From contig LRBF01000268.1 in NCBI GenBank assembly GCA_001580565.1, forward strand, positions 62,001 to 126,000: DNA of 64,000 bases, given 5' to 3'. Every line of letters starts with the position of its first letter. The first letter of the stretch is position 1. Positions 17,168 through 25,744 of the stretch are shown here, piece by piece. The notes under the pieces are model-generated. The model had not been told where the DNA came from. It searched no databases and saw only the letters and a program-made list of their open reading frames with translations. This DNA is from Caballeronia megalochromosomata. GTDB lineage: Bacteria; Pseudomonadota; Gammaproteobacteria; Burkholderiales; Burkholderiaceae. A program made the position numbers and the translations under genes.

Positions 17168-18088
17168 TCATAGCTTGTCGAAGCCCGCGAGGATGTCGGT
17201 CATCAGGCCGCGCATCCACGCGATGCCTTCGTCCTCGTGAAAGTGCGCGTGCCAGTGCATCGTGACCGCCGCCTTCGGCAGTTGAACGGGCAACGCATAG
17301 ATCCTGAATGCGTCGTTGCGATTGAGGATATGCGCGAGCCGCTCGGGTAGTGTCGCGAACAGATCGGTGACCGCGAGCACGCCGGGCACGGCCACGAAAT
17401 GCGGCAACGCGAGCGCGATATTGCGCCCGACACCTTGTGCGCGCAACGCATCGTCGAGCGCGTGGTGACTATGTTCCAGCGAACGCACCTGCACGTGCGA
17501 CGCGGAAAGAAACGGATCGAGATCCAAGGTCTCCCCTGCGGGCAAGCCTTCGCGCTTCCTCGTCATGCACACATACGCTTCCTCGAAAAGCAGCGCGTGC
17601 CGCGTGCGCGGCAATAGCGAAGGCAGATTGCCGATCGCGAAGTCGAGCCGGCTCGAACGCAATGCTTCCTCGATGTCCTCGACAGGCAAAGGCTCGACCA
17701 GCAGCTTCACACGCGGCGCAGCGTCGTGCAGCGCCTGGCAGATCGCGGGTAAATACGCCATTTCCCCCGCATCCGAGAGGGAAAGGCGAAACGTGCGATT
17801 ACTCGTCGATGCATCGAAACGCTCGGCGAAGCGCAAGGCTTCGCGCACGGTATCGAGCGCGCGTCCGACGATCTCGGCGAGTTCCAGCGCAACCGGCGTC
17901 GGCTGCATGCCTGCACGGGTGCGGATAAAAAGCGTGTCATCGAAAAGCGTGCGTAGACGGCCCAGCGAATAGCTCACGGCGGGTTGCGACAACGCGAGCC
18001 GCTCGCCGGCTCTGGTCAGACTGCGCTCCTCCACGATCGCCTGAAAGACACGCAGCAGATTGAGATCGACATGGTCGATGGAAGTCAT
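17168..18088 (-). CDS. LysR-family regulator of the iac genes
   Basis: A 306-residue LysR regulator: DNA-binding domain at about residues 6-65 (LNLLRVFQAIVEERSLTRAG, SQPAVSYSLGRLR) and an effector domain behind it. The start at 18088 places the helix-turn-helix at the normal distance; a more distal ATG at 18163 would add 25 unusual residues. It is divergent from iacCD and convergent with iacF. A LysR regulator responding to an indole-3-acetate metabolite is known in Paraburkholderia phytofirmans iac clusters; this gene is the positional counterpart. Confidence 0.9.
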   Translation of the reverse strand: MTSIDHVDLNLLRVFQAIVEERSLTRAGERLALSQPAVSYSLGRLRTLFDDTLFIRTRAGMQPTPVALELAEIVGRALDTVREALRFAERFDASTSNRTFRLSLSDAGEMAYLPAICQALHDAAPRVKLLVEPLPVEDIEEALRSSRLDFAIGNLPSLLPRTRHALLFEEAYVCMTRKREGLPAGETLDLDPFLSASHVQVRSLEHSHHALDDALRAQGVGRNIALALPHFVAVPGVLAVTDLFATLPERLAHILNRNDAFRIYALPVQLPKAAVTMHWHAHFHEDEGIAWMRGLMTDILAGFDKL

Positions 18089-18131
18089 TGGAGAACTCTC
18101 GAGATATCGGCCGGATTTATCCAGCACCCGT

Positions 18132-18147
18132 TTTTTAATCGATTTGA
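18132..18147. promoter_or_regulatory. AT-rich motif upstream of iacC
   Basis: TTTTTAATCGATTTGA, in the LysR/iacC divergent region, matches 13 of 16 bases of the element before iacF (16116-16131). It is about 100 bases before the iacC ATG. Possible activator or promoter element. Confidence 0.4.
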
Positions 18148-18191
18148 CGCATGATCTTCGCAAAGCGAGACTGATGTCAACGAGAGGATGT

Positions 18192-18232
18192 GCCGATCAA
18201 CCTCGCCATCCTCGTGTTAGCCGATCAACCTC
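18192..18232 (+). repeat. 13-bp direct repeat upstream of iacC
   Basis: GCCGATCAACCTC occurs twice, at 18192-18204 and 18220-18232, with a 28-base period, immediately before the iacC start at 18249. The second copy occupies the place where a ribosome binding site would be expected, and none is seen. It may be a small duplication or a regulator/leader element. Confidence 0.6.
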
Positions 18233-18248
18233 ACCCCACATCAAACCG

Positions 18249-19532
18249 ATGAGTACGCCGACAACCCAAATCATCGACACGAGCGCGCTCGGCCGCCGCG
18301 CACAAGCGGACCGCATCGCGCCGTCGCTCTATTACGATCCCGATCTCTTCGAAGCCGAGCTCGAACGCATTTTCTATAAGACGTGGATCTGGGTCGCGCA
18401 TGAAAGCGAATTGCCGAAGCCCGGCGATTTCGTCACGACGACCATCGGCCGCCAGCCGGTGATCGTCGTGCGCGACAAGACGGGCGCGGTGAACGTGCTG
18501 CAAAACCGCTGCCGTCATCGCGGCGCAACCGTCTGCGAAGAGCACAAGGGCAATGCGAAGGGCTTCACGTGTCCGTATCACAGCTGGTCTTACGCGCTCG
18601 ACGGCACGCTGCGTGCCCTGCCTTATGGCGACGGTTACGAAGGTGTCTGCGAAAAAGGCGATCTGCCGCTCAAGAAACTGCGCGTCGGGATTTACCAGGG
18701 TTTGATCTTCGCGAGCTTCAATGAAGCAATCGAACCGCTCGAAGATTTTCTCGGCGGCGCGAAGCCCTGGATCGATCTTTTCATGAAGCAAGGCGCGGGC
18801 TATCCGATCAAGGCCAACGGCGAGCACAAGTTCAAGTTCAAGGGCAACTGGAAAATCCAGCTCGAGAACACGACTGATCTTTATCACTTCCCTGTCGTGC
18901 ACAAATCGTGGATGAAGTCGATCGACGACGAAACCGCCGCCGCCATCACGAGCTTCATGACGAGCGACGAGGCATTCTGCCGCTCGCTCGGCAACGGCCA
19001 TAGCCTTGCGGTGCTGGTGCCCGAGATCGTCGATCTCGACAAGGATGACGGCGCCCCGTTGCCGGAACGTTTCAATGATCTCGCCGCGCAGCTCGCCGAG
19101 AAACATGCGCCCGAGGAAGTGCGCCGCATCGTGCGTTCGCTGATGGGCGTCGGCTTCAATCTGAATCTCTTTCCGAACCTCGCACTCTCGATGGCGTTCT
19201 TCCGCGTGCTGCGCCCCATTTCCGCCGAGGAAACGGAGATCCGCCACGTTGCGCTCGCGATGGACGGCGGACCGGAAGAAGCGAATCGCGTGCGACTGCG
19301 CATTCACGAGCATTTCCAGGGTCCGTTCGGCTTCGGCAGCCCCGACGACGCCGAAGCATGGGAACGCGTGCAGCGCGGCTCGCATGCGGGCCCCGACGTG
19401 CCCATTCTCGTCAATCGCGGCCTGAATCGCGAAACGACCGCACCGAACGGAGAAAAGACCGCGCATGCCACGGACGAAACCGGCATGCGCGAAGCCTACA
19501 AGCAATGGCGCGCAATGATGGAGCAGGCATGA
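18249..19532 (+). CDS. iacC: IacC, Rieske dioxygenase alpha subunit
   Basis: A 427-residue ring-hydroxylating dioxygenase large subunit. The Rieske 2Fe-2S ligands are Cys88, His90, Cys108 and His111 (CRH...CPYH). The mononuclear iron site shows bridging Asp210 with His213 and His218 (TTDLYHFPVVH). The start at 18249 is chosen by similarity to family N-termini; no good RBS precedes it, and an ATG at 18174 is an alternative. The stop overlaps the iacD start by 4 bases. In the iac pathway IacCD acts on an oxidised indole-3-acetate intermediate on the way to catechol. Confidence 0.88.
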   Translation: MSTPTTQIIDTSALGRRAQADRIAPSLYYDPDLFEAELERIFYKTWIWVAHESELPKPGDFVTTTIGRQPVIVVRDKTGAVNVLQNRCRHRGATVCEEHKGNAKGFTCPYHSWSYALDGTLRALPYGDGYEGVCEKGDLPLKKLRVGIYQGLIFASFNEAIEPLEDFLGGAKPWIDLFMKQGAGYPIKANGEHKFKFKGNWKIQLENTTDLYHFPVVHKSWMKSIDDETAAAITSFMTSDEAFCRSLGNGHSLAVLVPEIVDLDKDDGAPLPERFNDLAAQLAEKHAPEEVRRIVRSLMGVGFNLNLFPNLALSMAFFRVLRPISAEETEIRHVALAMDGGPEEANRVRLRIHEHFQGPFGFGSPDDAEAWERVQRGSHAGPDVPILVNRGLNRETTAPNGEKTAHATDETGMREAYKQWRAMMEQA

Positions 19533-20029
19533 TGGACGATCGCAACGCACTCTTCTCTCAACAGACTTTCGCGCGCGCGATCGAGTTCATCTGGCGTGAA
19601 GCCGAAATGCTGGATCGGCGCGACTATCGCGCATGGCTCGAACTGTGGGACCCGAAAGGCTTCTATGTGGTCCCGATCGATCCGGACGCGACCGACTTCG
19701 CCGCCACGCTGAACTACGCCTACGACGATCAGCACATGCGCGACATGCGCGTGCAGCGCATGACGTCGGGCTATTCGGCGTCGGCATCCGACGCGGCCCG
19801 CACGGTGCGCACCGTTTCGCGCTTCACGTTGTCGAGCGATAGCGCCGATATCGTGGAAGTGAAGTCGTCGCAAGTGATCGTCGCGTACAAGCGCGGCGTG
19901 TCGACGATCTTCGCCGCCGATCTCACGCACAAGATCAGCATGGCGAGCGGCGAACCGAAGCTGGTCGAAAAGGTGATTCGCCTGATCGATTCGACTGAAG
20001 CGCTGAGCGCAATCGGCTTCCTGCTTTGA
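19529..20029 (+). CDS. iacD: IacD, Rieske dioxygenase beta subunit
   Basis: A 166-residue small subunit of the NTF2-like fold typical of aromatic dioxygenase beta chains (FIWREAEMLDRRDYRAWLELW near residue 20, then DDQHMRDMRVQRMTSG). It has no metal centre and stabilises the alpha subunit. The ATG overlaps the iacC stop (ATGA) and has GGAG just upstream, so the two are translationally coupled. The convergent histidine kinase gene ends 50 bases downstream. Confidence 0.9.
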   Translation: MMDDRNALFSQQTFARAIEFIWREAEMLDRRDYRAWLELWDPKGFYVVPIDPDATDFAATLNYAYDDQHMRDMRVQRMTSGYSASASDAARTVRTVSRFTLSSDSADIVEVKSSQVIVAYKRGVSTIFAADLTHKISMASGEPKLVEKVIRLIDSTEALSAIGFLL

Positions 20030-20079
20030 GTCTTGCGCACGCATCGGTGCATGCGCGCCGATGCGTGCTCACCAGTCGA

Positions 20080-21585
20080 TCAGGCGTGATGAGACAAAGG
20101 CAGAGCGAAGCAGCATTCAAGACCGCCGCTTGCCGCGCGTTGCGCCCAGATGCGCCCTGCGTGCCGCGACACGATGTTCTTGCACAAGGACAAGCCGATG
20201 CCATTGCCGCCCGCCTTCGACGAGGAGAAACCGTCGAACAGACGTTCGAGCGCATCGTCGGGCACGCCGGGTCCGTTGTCGATCACATGCACTTCGGCGG
20301 TCTCGCCATCCAGCTTCGTGGCAAGCGTGACGATTGCCGTCGACGGGTTCGCGCCGGTCAACGCTTCGACGGCGTTGAACGCGAGATTGAGGATCACCTG
20401 ACCGATGAGCACGCGCTCGCAACGTACCGGCAACGGCTCGGCCCATTGCTCGATCCTGAGCGCAACGCCCTCGTCTCTCGCACGCAACTGGATGAAATAC
20501 GCGACATCCGCGAGCACGTCGCGAAGATCCGCTTCGGCTTCGACAGGCTCCCGCTTCACAATGAACTCGCGCACGCTCTTGATGATATGCGCCGCGTGCT
20601 CGGCCTGGCGGTCCGCTGCACGCAGACCCCAGATCGCGCTATCCACGGATTCCGGCCGAGCAAGCCGCTGAATCGCGCCTTCGATGAAATTGCGCACGGC
20701 GGCGAGCGGCTGACTCAACTCGTGCGCGATCGCCATCGCCATCTCGCCCATTGCGTTATTCCGTCCCGCGTATTCGAGCATGCGCGCTTCGTTGCGGCGC
20801 GCTTCCTCGATCGCCACTTCATCGCTGATATCGCGGAAATGGACCAGCGTGCCCTCCTCGATATCGATGCGCCTGCACGTCATGCGCAGCCATCGTTTCG
20901 CGCCGTCGCGACGCGTGATCGCATAGCGTTGCGCGGGCGTCGAATGCTGCCGCGTCGCGCTGCGCAACTGTGCAATCAGGCGGTCGCGGTCTTCTCTCGT
21001 GCAATAGTCGAGCGCGACGCCGAGCGGCGCATCGCTCGTCAAGCCCAGCACGCGCCGTCCCGATTCGCTGATGAAGCTCACCTTGCCGCGCGGCGTCAGC
21101 ACCGCCACACCCTCGCCCAGATCCTGCATGTACTCGCGCAGGCGGGTTTCATAGCGACGCAGCTTCTGGCGCATCGCTTCTTCCGCGCTGATATCGCGGA
21201 ACTGCACCATCACCACCGCGCTCCCGGAGAGCGGCACATAGGTCGCGATCGCCTCGGACAGCATGTCGACGCCCGCGCGCGAGCGATAACACCACTCATA
21301 GCTTTGCGGGCCTTCGGTGACGGAGCGGTCCATCGCATTCACCGCGATTTCGCGGCGATACCTGACGTCGTCGCGCGTCATGTCGTGCGCCTTGAGCGGC
21401 AGCAGCTCTTCCGCCGAAAAGCCGAGCGCGACGCAAGCCGCGCGATTCGCCCAGACGATCGCCTTCGTCTTCGCATCGTGCAGAAGCACGCATTGCGTCA
21501 ATGCATCGAGCAGGCGGCGGAAGTCGTCTTCGGCGGGGAAGTTCATGGCGAGGTGCGAGGAAAACATGATTGCGAGGCTAACCAT
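20080..21585 (-). CDS. Soluble PAS-domain sensor histidine kinase
   Basis: A 501-residue kinase without membrane helices. Two PAS domains (about residues 20-135 and 150-260) are followed by a FixL-type dimerisation box with His288 (AHELSQPLAAVRNF) and an ATPase domain with N-box LNLAFNAVEAL and G-boxes DNGPGVPDD and GNGIGLSLC. It therefore senses a cytoplasmic signal. It is divergent from iacA and most probably phosphorylates the FixJ/NarL-type regulator encoded at the far end of the iacABIHE operon. ATGs at 21567 and 21546 are alternative starts; none has a clear RBS. A similar pair controls iac genes in P. phytofirmans. Confidence 0.9.
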   Translation of the reverse strand: MVSLAIMFSSHLAMNFPAEDDFRRLLDALTQCVLLHDAKTKAIVWANRAACVALGFSAEELLPLKAHDMTRDDVRYRREIAVNAMDRSVTEGPQSYEWCYRSRAGVDMLSEAIATYVPLSGSAVVMVQFRDISAEEAMRQKLRRYETRLREYMQDLGEGVAVLTPRGKVSFISESGRRVLGLTSDAPLGVALDYCTREDRDRLIAQLRSATRQHSTPAQRYAITRRDGAKRWLRMTCRRIDIEEGTLVHFRDISDEVAIEEARRNEARMLEYAGRNNAMGEMAMAIAHELSQPLAAVRNFIEGAIQRLARPESVDSAIWGLRAADRQAEHAAHIIKSVREFIVKREPVEAEADLRDVLADVAYFIQLRARDEGVALRIEQWAEPLPVRCERVLIGQVILNLAFNAVEALTGANPSTAIVTLATKLDGETAEVHVIDNGPGVPDDALERLFDGFSSSKAGGNGIGLSLCKNIVSRHAGRIWAQRAASGGLECCFALPLSHHA

Positions 21586-21609
21586 AGCATCGGCTCGCGC
21601 CGCGTGTCC

Positions 21610-21625
21610 CTAAAGATTTCTTTAG
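21610..21625. promoter_or_regulatory. 16-bp palindrome between kinase and iacA, candidate response-regulator box
   Basis: CTAAAG-ATTT-CTTTAG is a perfect 6-4-6 palindrome, 109 bases before the iacA ATG and in the region shared with the kinase gene. Its layout matches the TodT/StyR operator type (ATAAAC-NNNN-GTTTAT) used by FixJ/NarL-type regulators of TodS-like systems. Binding by the regulator at 25745-26377 is inferred. Confidence 0.55.
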
Positions 21626-21733
21626 AGGACCGGGCGGGTTCACTGAATCGCGTGCTCGCCTTCCCAATTGTTTCGGGCTTTTTGGGTTTCTAGACTGGCA
21701 TCAACGCCATACGAATGAAAAGGAGACGTCCCC

Positions 21734-22909
21734 ATGTCAGCTTCCGCGAGTGCCGTCGCTATCCGCGACGATCTGTCCAGTCAAACCGATGCCATGACGC
21801 TCGACGATGTCATCGCCGAAATCGCGCAGCGCCGCGAAGAATTCGACCGCTTGTCGCACGTACCGCGCGATGTCATCGAAAAGCTCAAGCGCGTGGGCAT
21901 TTATCGCGCCGCGACACCGAAGCGCTTCGGTGGCGATGCGCGCGCGCCTGGCGAATTCCTCGCGATGATCGAGCGCATTGCCGTCGCCGACGGCTCGGCC
22001 GCGTGGGTCGCGAGCTTCGGTTCCGCGAATCTCTATCTCGCCGCGCTGCCGCTCGCAACCCAGGCGGCCATCTATGCGGATGGCCCCGATCAGGTTTTCG
22101 CGGGCGGGCTCTTTCCGGTGCAGAACGCACAACCCGCGCCGGGCGGCTATCGCGTGAACGGCACGTGGAAGTTCGCGAGCGGCTGCAAGGGCGCGGACTG
22201 GCTCGGTGTCGGCATCGGCACGGGCAAACCCGGCGAGGCACCGGGCAAGCCGCGCACCGCGGTCTTTCGTCCCGCGCAGGTGGAGATCGTCGAAAACTGG
22301 CATGTCGTCGGCATGCAGGGCACGGGCAGTCACGACTTGCGCGTGACGGATCAGTTCGTCGCCGAAGAATGGACCTTCGTGCGCGGCGGCGCATCGACCG
22401 TCGATGAACCGCTCTATCGTTATCCGACCATCGCGTATGCAGCGCAAGTGCTCGCCGTCGTGAACCTCGGCCTGGCACGCGCCGCGCTCGATGTCGCGAA
22501 TCATATGGCCGGCGGCCGCAAGACCACGACCGGTGCGCCGCAACTCGCCGATCGCGCCTATTACCGCATCGAACTCGCCAAAGCCGAAGCGCAATTGCGC
22601 TCCGCGCGCGCGTTCTTTTACGAATCGACCGACAGCGTATGGCAGTCGATTCTCGCGGGCAATGAAGTCACGCCGGAACAAGTCAGCCTGTTGCGTCTTG
22701 CCGCAACACAGATCGCGCGCGAAGGCGCGGACGTGGTGAATCGTGCGTATCGTCTGGGCGGCACGATGGCGATTTATCGCACGCATCCGTTGCAACGCCT
22801 GATGCGCGATGCGATGGTCGTCACGCAACACGCATTCCTCGGCGAAGGCAACTACGACGGCGCGGGCGCCGTGTTCGTGGGCGTGCCGCCGATTCCTGGC
22901 TATCTCTGA
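21734..22909 (+). CDS. iacA: IacA, acyl-CoA-dehydrogenase-like flavin monooxygenase
   Basis: A 391-residue protein of the acyl-CoA dehydrogenase/two-component flavin monooxygenase fold (SpnK-like hydroxylases). Features: N-terminal helical part (VIEKLKRVGIYRAATPKRFGG), central beta domain (NGTWKFASGCKGADWLGVG), and C-terminal helical bundle with RLGGTMAIYRTHPLQRLMRDAMV. IacA starts indole-3-acetate degradation using reduced flavin supplied by IacG. RBS AAAAGGAGACG precedes the ATG at 21734. It heads an operon iacA-iacB-iacI-iacH-iacE. Confidence 0.9.
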   Translation: MSASASAVAIRDDLSSQTDAMTLDDVIAEIAQRREEFDRLSHVPRDVIEKLKRVGIYRAATPKRFGGDARAPGEFLAMIERIAVADGSAAWVASFGSANLYLAALPLATQAAIYADGPDQVFAGGLFPVQNAQPAPGGYRVNGTWKFASGCKGADWLGVGIGTGKPGEAPGKPRTAVFRPAQVEIVENWHVVGMQGTGSHDLRVTDQFVAEEWTFVRGGASTVDEPLYRYPTIAYAAQVLAVVNLGLARAALDVANHMAGGRKTTTGAPQLADRAYYRIELAKAEAQLRSARAFFYESTDSVWQSILAGNEVTPEQVSLLRLAATQIAREGADVVNRAYRLGGTMAIYRTHPLQRLMRDAMVVTQHAFLGEGNYDGAGAVFVGVPPIPGYL

Positions 22910-22945
22910 TCCATTTTTATCGCATAACAAGAGGAGTAACGCTTC

Positions 22946-23323
22946 ATGACCGACAACCAAAACCTGCCCTTGCGCGTACTGTTCTGCTGCGGCGTAACCC
23001 AGAACTTCTTCGACTTGCCGCGCGAGCAGATCGGCCAAGTATGGCAAGCCTACGGCAAGATGCTCGCCGCGATCGAAGCCATGGAGAACGTGCGCGTGCT
23101 GGGCGTGATGGATGACGATCGCCTCGTCGTCGGACAGTCCGATGGCGCGCCGTGGACGTTCTACATCATGGCCGATGTCGCCGACTTCGACACGGCCGTC
23201 GCCGTGTGCAATCTTTATCGGACGACGCCTGTCGGCGAATATAACCTGTGGCGTTATGGAAAGATCGAGGCGCGCGTCGGACGTGCGCTGACGGTTCCGC
23301 CCGCCGCAGCGAATAACGCGTGA
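22946..23323 (+). CDS. iacB: IacB, small protein of indole-3-acetate catabolism
   Basis: A 125-residue protein lacking motifs of a well-known enzyme class; it looks like a small dimeric alpha/beta-barrel protein (FDTAVAVCNLYRTTPVGEYNLWRYGKIEARVG near the end). A protein of this kind follows iacA in known iac clusters. The gene lies 36 bases after iacA with AGAGGAGTAACG upstream. Its biochemical step is not fixed by sequence; a role in handling an oxindole intermediate is plausible. Confidence 0.75.
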   Translation: MTDNQNLPLRVLFCCGVTQNFFDLPREQIGQVWQAYGKMLAAIEAMENVRVLGVMDDDRLVVGQSDGAPWTFYIMADVADFDTAVAVCNLYRTTPVGEYNLWRYGKIEARVGRALTVPPAAANNA

Positions 23324-23327
23324 CGCC

Positions 23328-23846
23328 ATGACGCAAACCAATATCGATGCCTTGCTCGAGCGCGTGTGTGCGCTGGAAGCGCAGAACGAAGTGCGCAAGA
23401 CCATCGCGCGTTACATGGCGCTGTGCGACGTGCCTTGCGCGCCACTCGAACGAGAATCCCTCGCCGCGCTTTTCACCGAGGACGCCGTGTGGGAAGGCAT
23501 CGGCACGCAATACGCGCAGAAGTTCGGCCGTCTGCGAGGGCGTGCCGCAATCGTCGAGATGCTGCAACGTTATCTGCCGCCCTCGCCGCATTTCGCCACC
23601 AACGTGCACTTTCTGACGTCGGAGCAGATCGAGGTTCAGGGCGATTGCGCCAAAGGCCGGTGGATCATGTTGCAAGCGTCGGGTTATGTCGATGCAAAGG
23701 CCGAACTCATCGCCGCGCGCCTGGAGATCGATTTCACGCCCTCTGCACGCGAGGAAAGCCAAGCGTGGCTGATTCGCCATTTCCGCACGGAGCGTCTCTT
23801 CGACGCGCCCTGGCAAGTGAACCCGCGCAAGGAGACACACGCATGA
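23328..23846 (+). CDS. iacI: IacI, SnoaL/NTF2-like protein
   Basis: A 172-residue protein with the NTF2-like (SnoaL) fold pattern: an N-terminal helix (RKTIARYMALCD), LFTEDAVWEG around residue 47, and a beta-rich half. It corresponds to IacI of indole-3-acetate clusters. It starts 4 bases after the iacB stop and overlaps iacH by 4 bases (ATGA). The exact function is not established by the sequence; NTF2-like folds serve as isomerases, dehydratases or binding proteins. Confidence 0.75.
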   Translation: MTQTNIDALLERVCALEAQNEVRKTIARYMALCDVPCAPLERESLAALFTEDAVWEGIGTQYAQKFGRLRGRAAIVEMLQRYLPPSPHFATNVHFLTSEQIEVQGDCAKGRWIMLQASGYVDAKAELIAARLEIDFTPSAREESQAWLIRHFRTERLFDAPWQVNPRKETHA

Positions 23847-24979
23847 GCGCATTCATCAGCGAGTTCGATCTTTGCACGCACGATGATGTCGACGGTCCGA
23901 CCATCGCGATCAAGGACAGCATCGATATCGCGGGCTATCCGACGACGGCCGCAAGCCGCGCGCTCGCCGATGCGCCCGCCGCCGCCGAACATGCCGAAGT
24001 CGTGCGGCGACTGCTCGATGCAGGCTGGCGCATCAAAGGCAAGGCGAACATGCACGAGCTTGCGTTCGGCATGACCGGTATCAACGCTTTCACCGGCACG
24101 CCGGTGAACCCACAGGACGCGACGCGGATTCCCGGCGGGTCGTCGAGCGGCTCGGCATCGGCGGTGGGACTCGGGCTCGTCGATGCCGCGCTCGGCACCG
24201 ACACGGGCGGCTCGGTGCGCGGTCCCGCGGCCTGCTGCGGCGTGATCGGATTGAAGCCGACCTTCGGTCGCGTGTCGCGTCGCGGCGTGGCGCCAGTCGA
24301 AACCACACTCGATTGCGTAGGACCGTTCGCGCGGGAAATGCGCGTGCTGATCGATGCCATGACCGCGATCGATCCATCGTTCGATGCAGGCATGGCGCGA
24401 CGGGATGCATCGAACGCGCGTGTGGGCATCGTCGCCGTCGATGCAGACGCGCCTATCCGCAAAGCGGTCGGGAACGCCGTGCGCCGGGCAGGATTCGCAT
24501 CACGCGAGGTTGAACTGGCTTCGATGGCAGATGCCTTCTCCGCCGGTCTCGCGATCATCAACGCGGAGACGTGGCATGCGTTCGGTTATCTCGTCGAGAC
24601 GGGCAGGATCGGCGCGGATCTCGACGCCCGTTTGAGGAATGCATCGCACACCACGGCGGCCGATCTCGAAGCGGCGGAAAACGTGAGGCACATCTTCACG
24701 GCAGCCGTGGATCGCGCACTCGATGATGTCGACGTGCTCGTGCTTCCCACGCTGCCCGCGTTCCCGATCACGCTCGAAGCCGCGCGCACGGGAACGTCGG
24801 TGATCGCGATGTCGTCGTTGATCAGGCCGTTCAATCTGAGCGGACATCCCGCGTTGAGCCTGCCGCTTGCCGTGGAAGGTTCATCGCTCAAGGCCGGTTT
24901 GCAACTCGTCGGGCGCAAGGGCGCGGACGAAAAGGTCTGCGCGGTCGCCGCGCATTTCGAAGCCGCGCTTGCTCAATAA
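23843..24979 (+). CDS. iacH: IacH, amidase-signature hydrolase
   Basis: A 378-residue amidase-signature enzyme. The Ser-cisSer-Lys triad is visible: Lys in AIKDSID (about residue 24), cis-Ser in PGGSSSGSA, nucleophile Ser in TDTGGSVRGPAACCG. These enzymes hydrolyse amide bonds; in the iac pathway the amidase is thought to act on a lactam or amide intermediate after the oxygenation steps. RBS GGAGACACACGC; the ATG overlaps the iacI stop. Shorter than average for the family, but all core motifs are present. Confidence 0.88.
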   Translation: MSAFISEFDLCTHDDVDGPTIAIKDSIDIAGYPTTAASRALADAPAAAEHAEVVRRLLDAGWRIKGKANMHELAFGMTGINAFTGTPVNPQDATRIPGGSSSGSASAVGLGLVDAALGTDTGGSVRGPAACCGVIGLKPTFGRVSRRGVAPVETTLDCVGPFAREMRVLIDAMTAIDPSFDAGMARRDASNARVGIVAVDADAPIRKAVGNAVRRAGFASREVELASMADAFSAGLAIINAETWHAFGYLVETGRIGADLDARLRNASHTTAADLEAAENVRHIFTAAVDRALDDVDVLVLPTLPAFPITLEAARTGTSVIAMSSLIRPFNLSGHPALSLPLAVEGSSLKAGLQLVGRKGADEKVCAVAAHFEAALAQ

Positions 24980-24992
24980 CAGGAACTCAAAC

Positions 24993-25736
24993 ATGTCGAA
25001 CAGAATCGCGCTCATCACGGGCGCCGCGCGCGGCCTTGGCGCCGCGATCGCGCGCCGCTTTCATGCGGCGGGCTACAAGGTCGCACTGGCCGATATCGCC
25101 ATCGAAGCCACGCAATCGCTAGCGCGAACGTTGAGCGAGGATCAGGACAGCGCGTTCGCAATCAGGCTCGACGTCACATCGAAGGCGGACTTCGAGCGCG
25201 CCCGCGACGCCGTGCACGAACGCTGGGGCGCGATCGACGTGCTCGTCAACAACGCGGGCGCATCGAAGGTCGTGCCCGTGATGGAGATCACCGCCGAGCA
25301 GTTCGATCAGGTCATCGACGTCAATCTGCGCAGCGTGCTCTTCGGTTGTCAGGTATTGGGCCGCTATTTCGCGGATCGCGGCGCGGGGCGCATCGTCAAT
25401 ATCGCATCGCTCGCGGGACAGAACGGCGGTTCGGCGACCGGCGCGCACTATGCGGCCGCGAAAGGCGGCGCGATCACGCTGACCAAGGTATTCGCACGCG
25501 ACCTCGCCGTGCACGGCGTGACGGTCAATGCGATTTCGCCCGGCCCGCTCGATCTGGCCATCGTGCATGAGAGCGTGCCCGCCGACAAGCTCGACAAGGT
25601 TATCGCGGGCATTCCGGTCGGGCGTCTCGGCTCAGCCGATTACATTGCCGATGTTGCCGTGCTGCTTGCATCACCCGACGCGTATTTCGCCAACGGAGCA
25701 TGCTGGGACGTGAACGGCGGCCTGTACATGCGCTAG
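24993..25736 (+). CDS. iacE: IacE, short-chain dehydrogenase/reductase
   Basis: A 247-residue classical SDR: cofactor motif TGAARGLG (residues 9-16), NNAG motif, catalytic Ser-Tyr-Lys region (NIASLAGQNGGSATGAHYAAAKGG), and PG motif after ISPGP. Start at 24993, 13 bases after iacH, with AGGAACTCAAAC upstream. It is the last gene of the iacABIHE operon and corresponds to the SDR of iac clusters. The convergent response-regulator gene ends 8 bases downstream. Confidence 0.87.
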   Translation: MSNRIALITGAARGLGAAIARRFHAAGYKVALADIAIEATQSLARTLSEDQDSAFAIRLDVTSKADFERARDAVHERWGAIDVLVNNAGASKVVPVMEITAEQFDQVIDVNLRSVLFGCQVLGRYFADRGAGRIVNIASLAGQNGGSATGAHYAAAKGGAITLTKVFARDLAVHGVTVNAISPGPLDLAIVHESVPADKLDKVIAGIPVGRLGSADYIADVAVLLASPDAYFANGACWDVNGGLYMR

Positions 25737-25744
25737 CGTACGCA

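Noticed and set aside
20026..21693. A 555-codon plus-strand frame opposite the PAS kinase
   Set aside because: The minus-strand kinase has clear H, N and G boxes; the plus-strand frame has no domain and an Arg-rich composition typical of a shadow.
21737..23404. A 555-codon minus-strand frame opposite iacA and iacB
   Set aside because: iacA and iacB have family motifs and RBS; the opposite frame has none.
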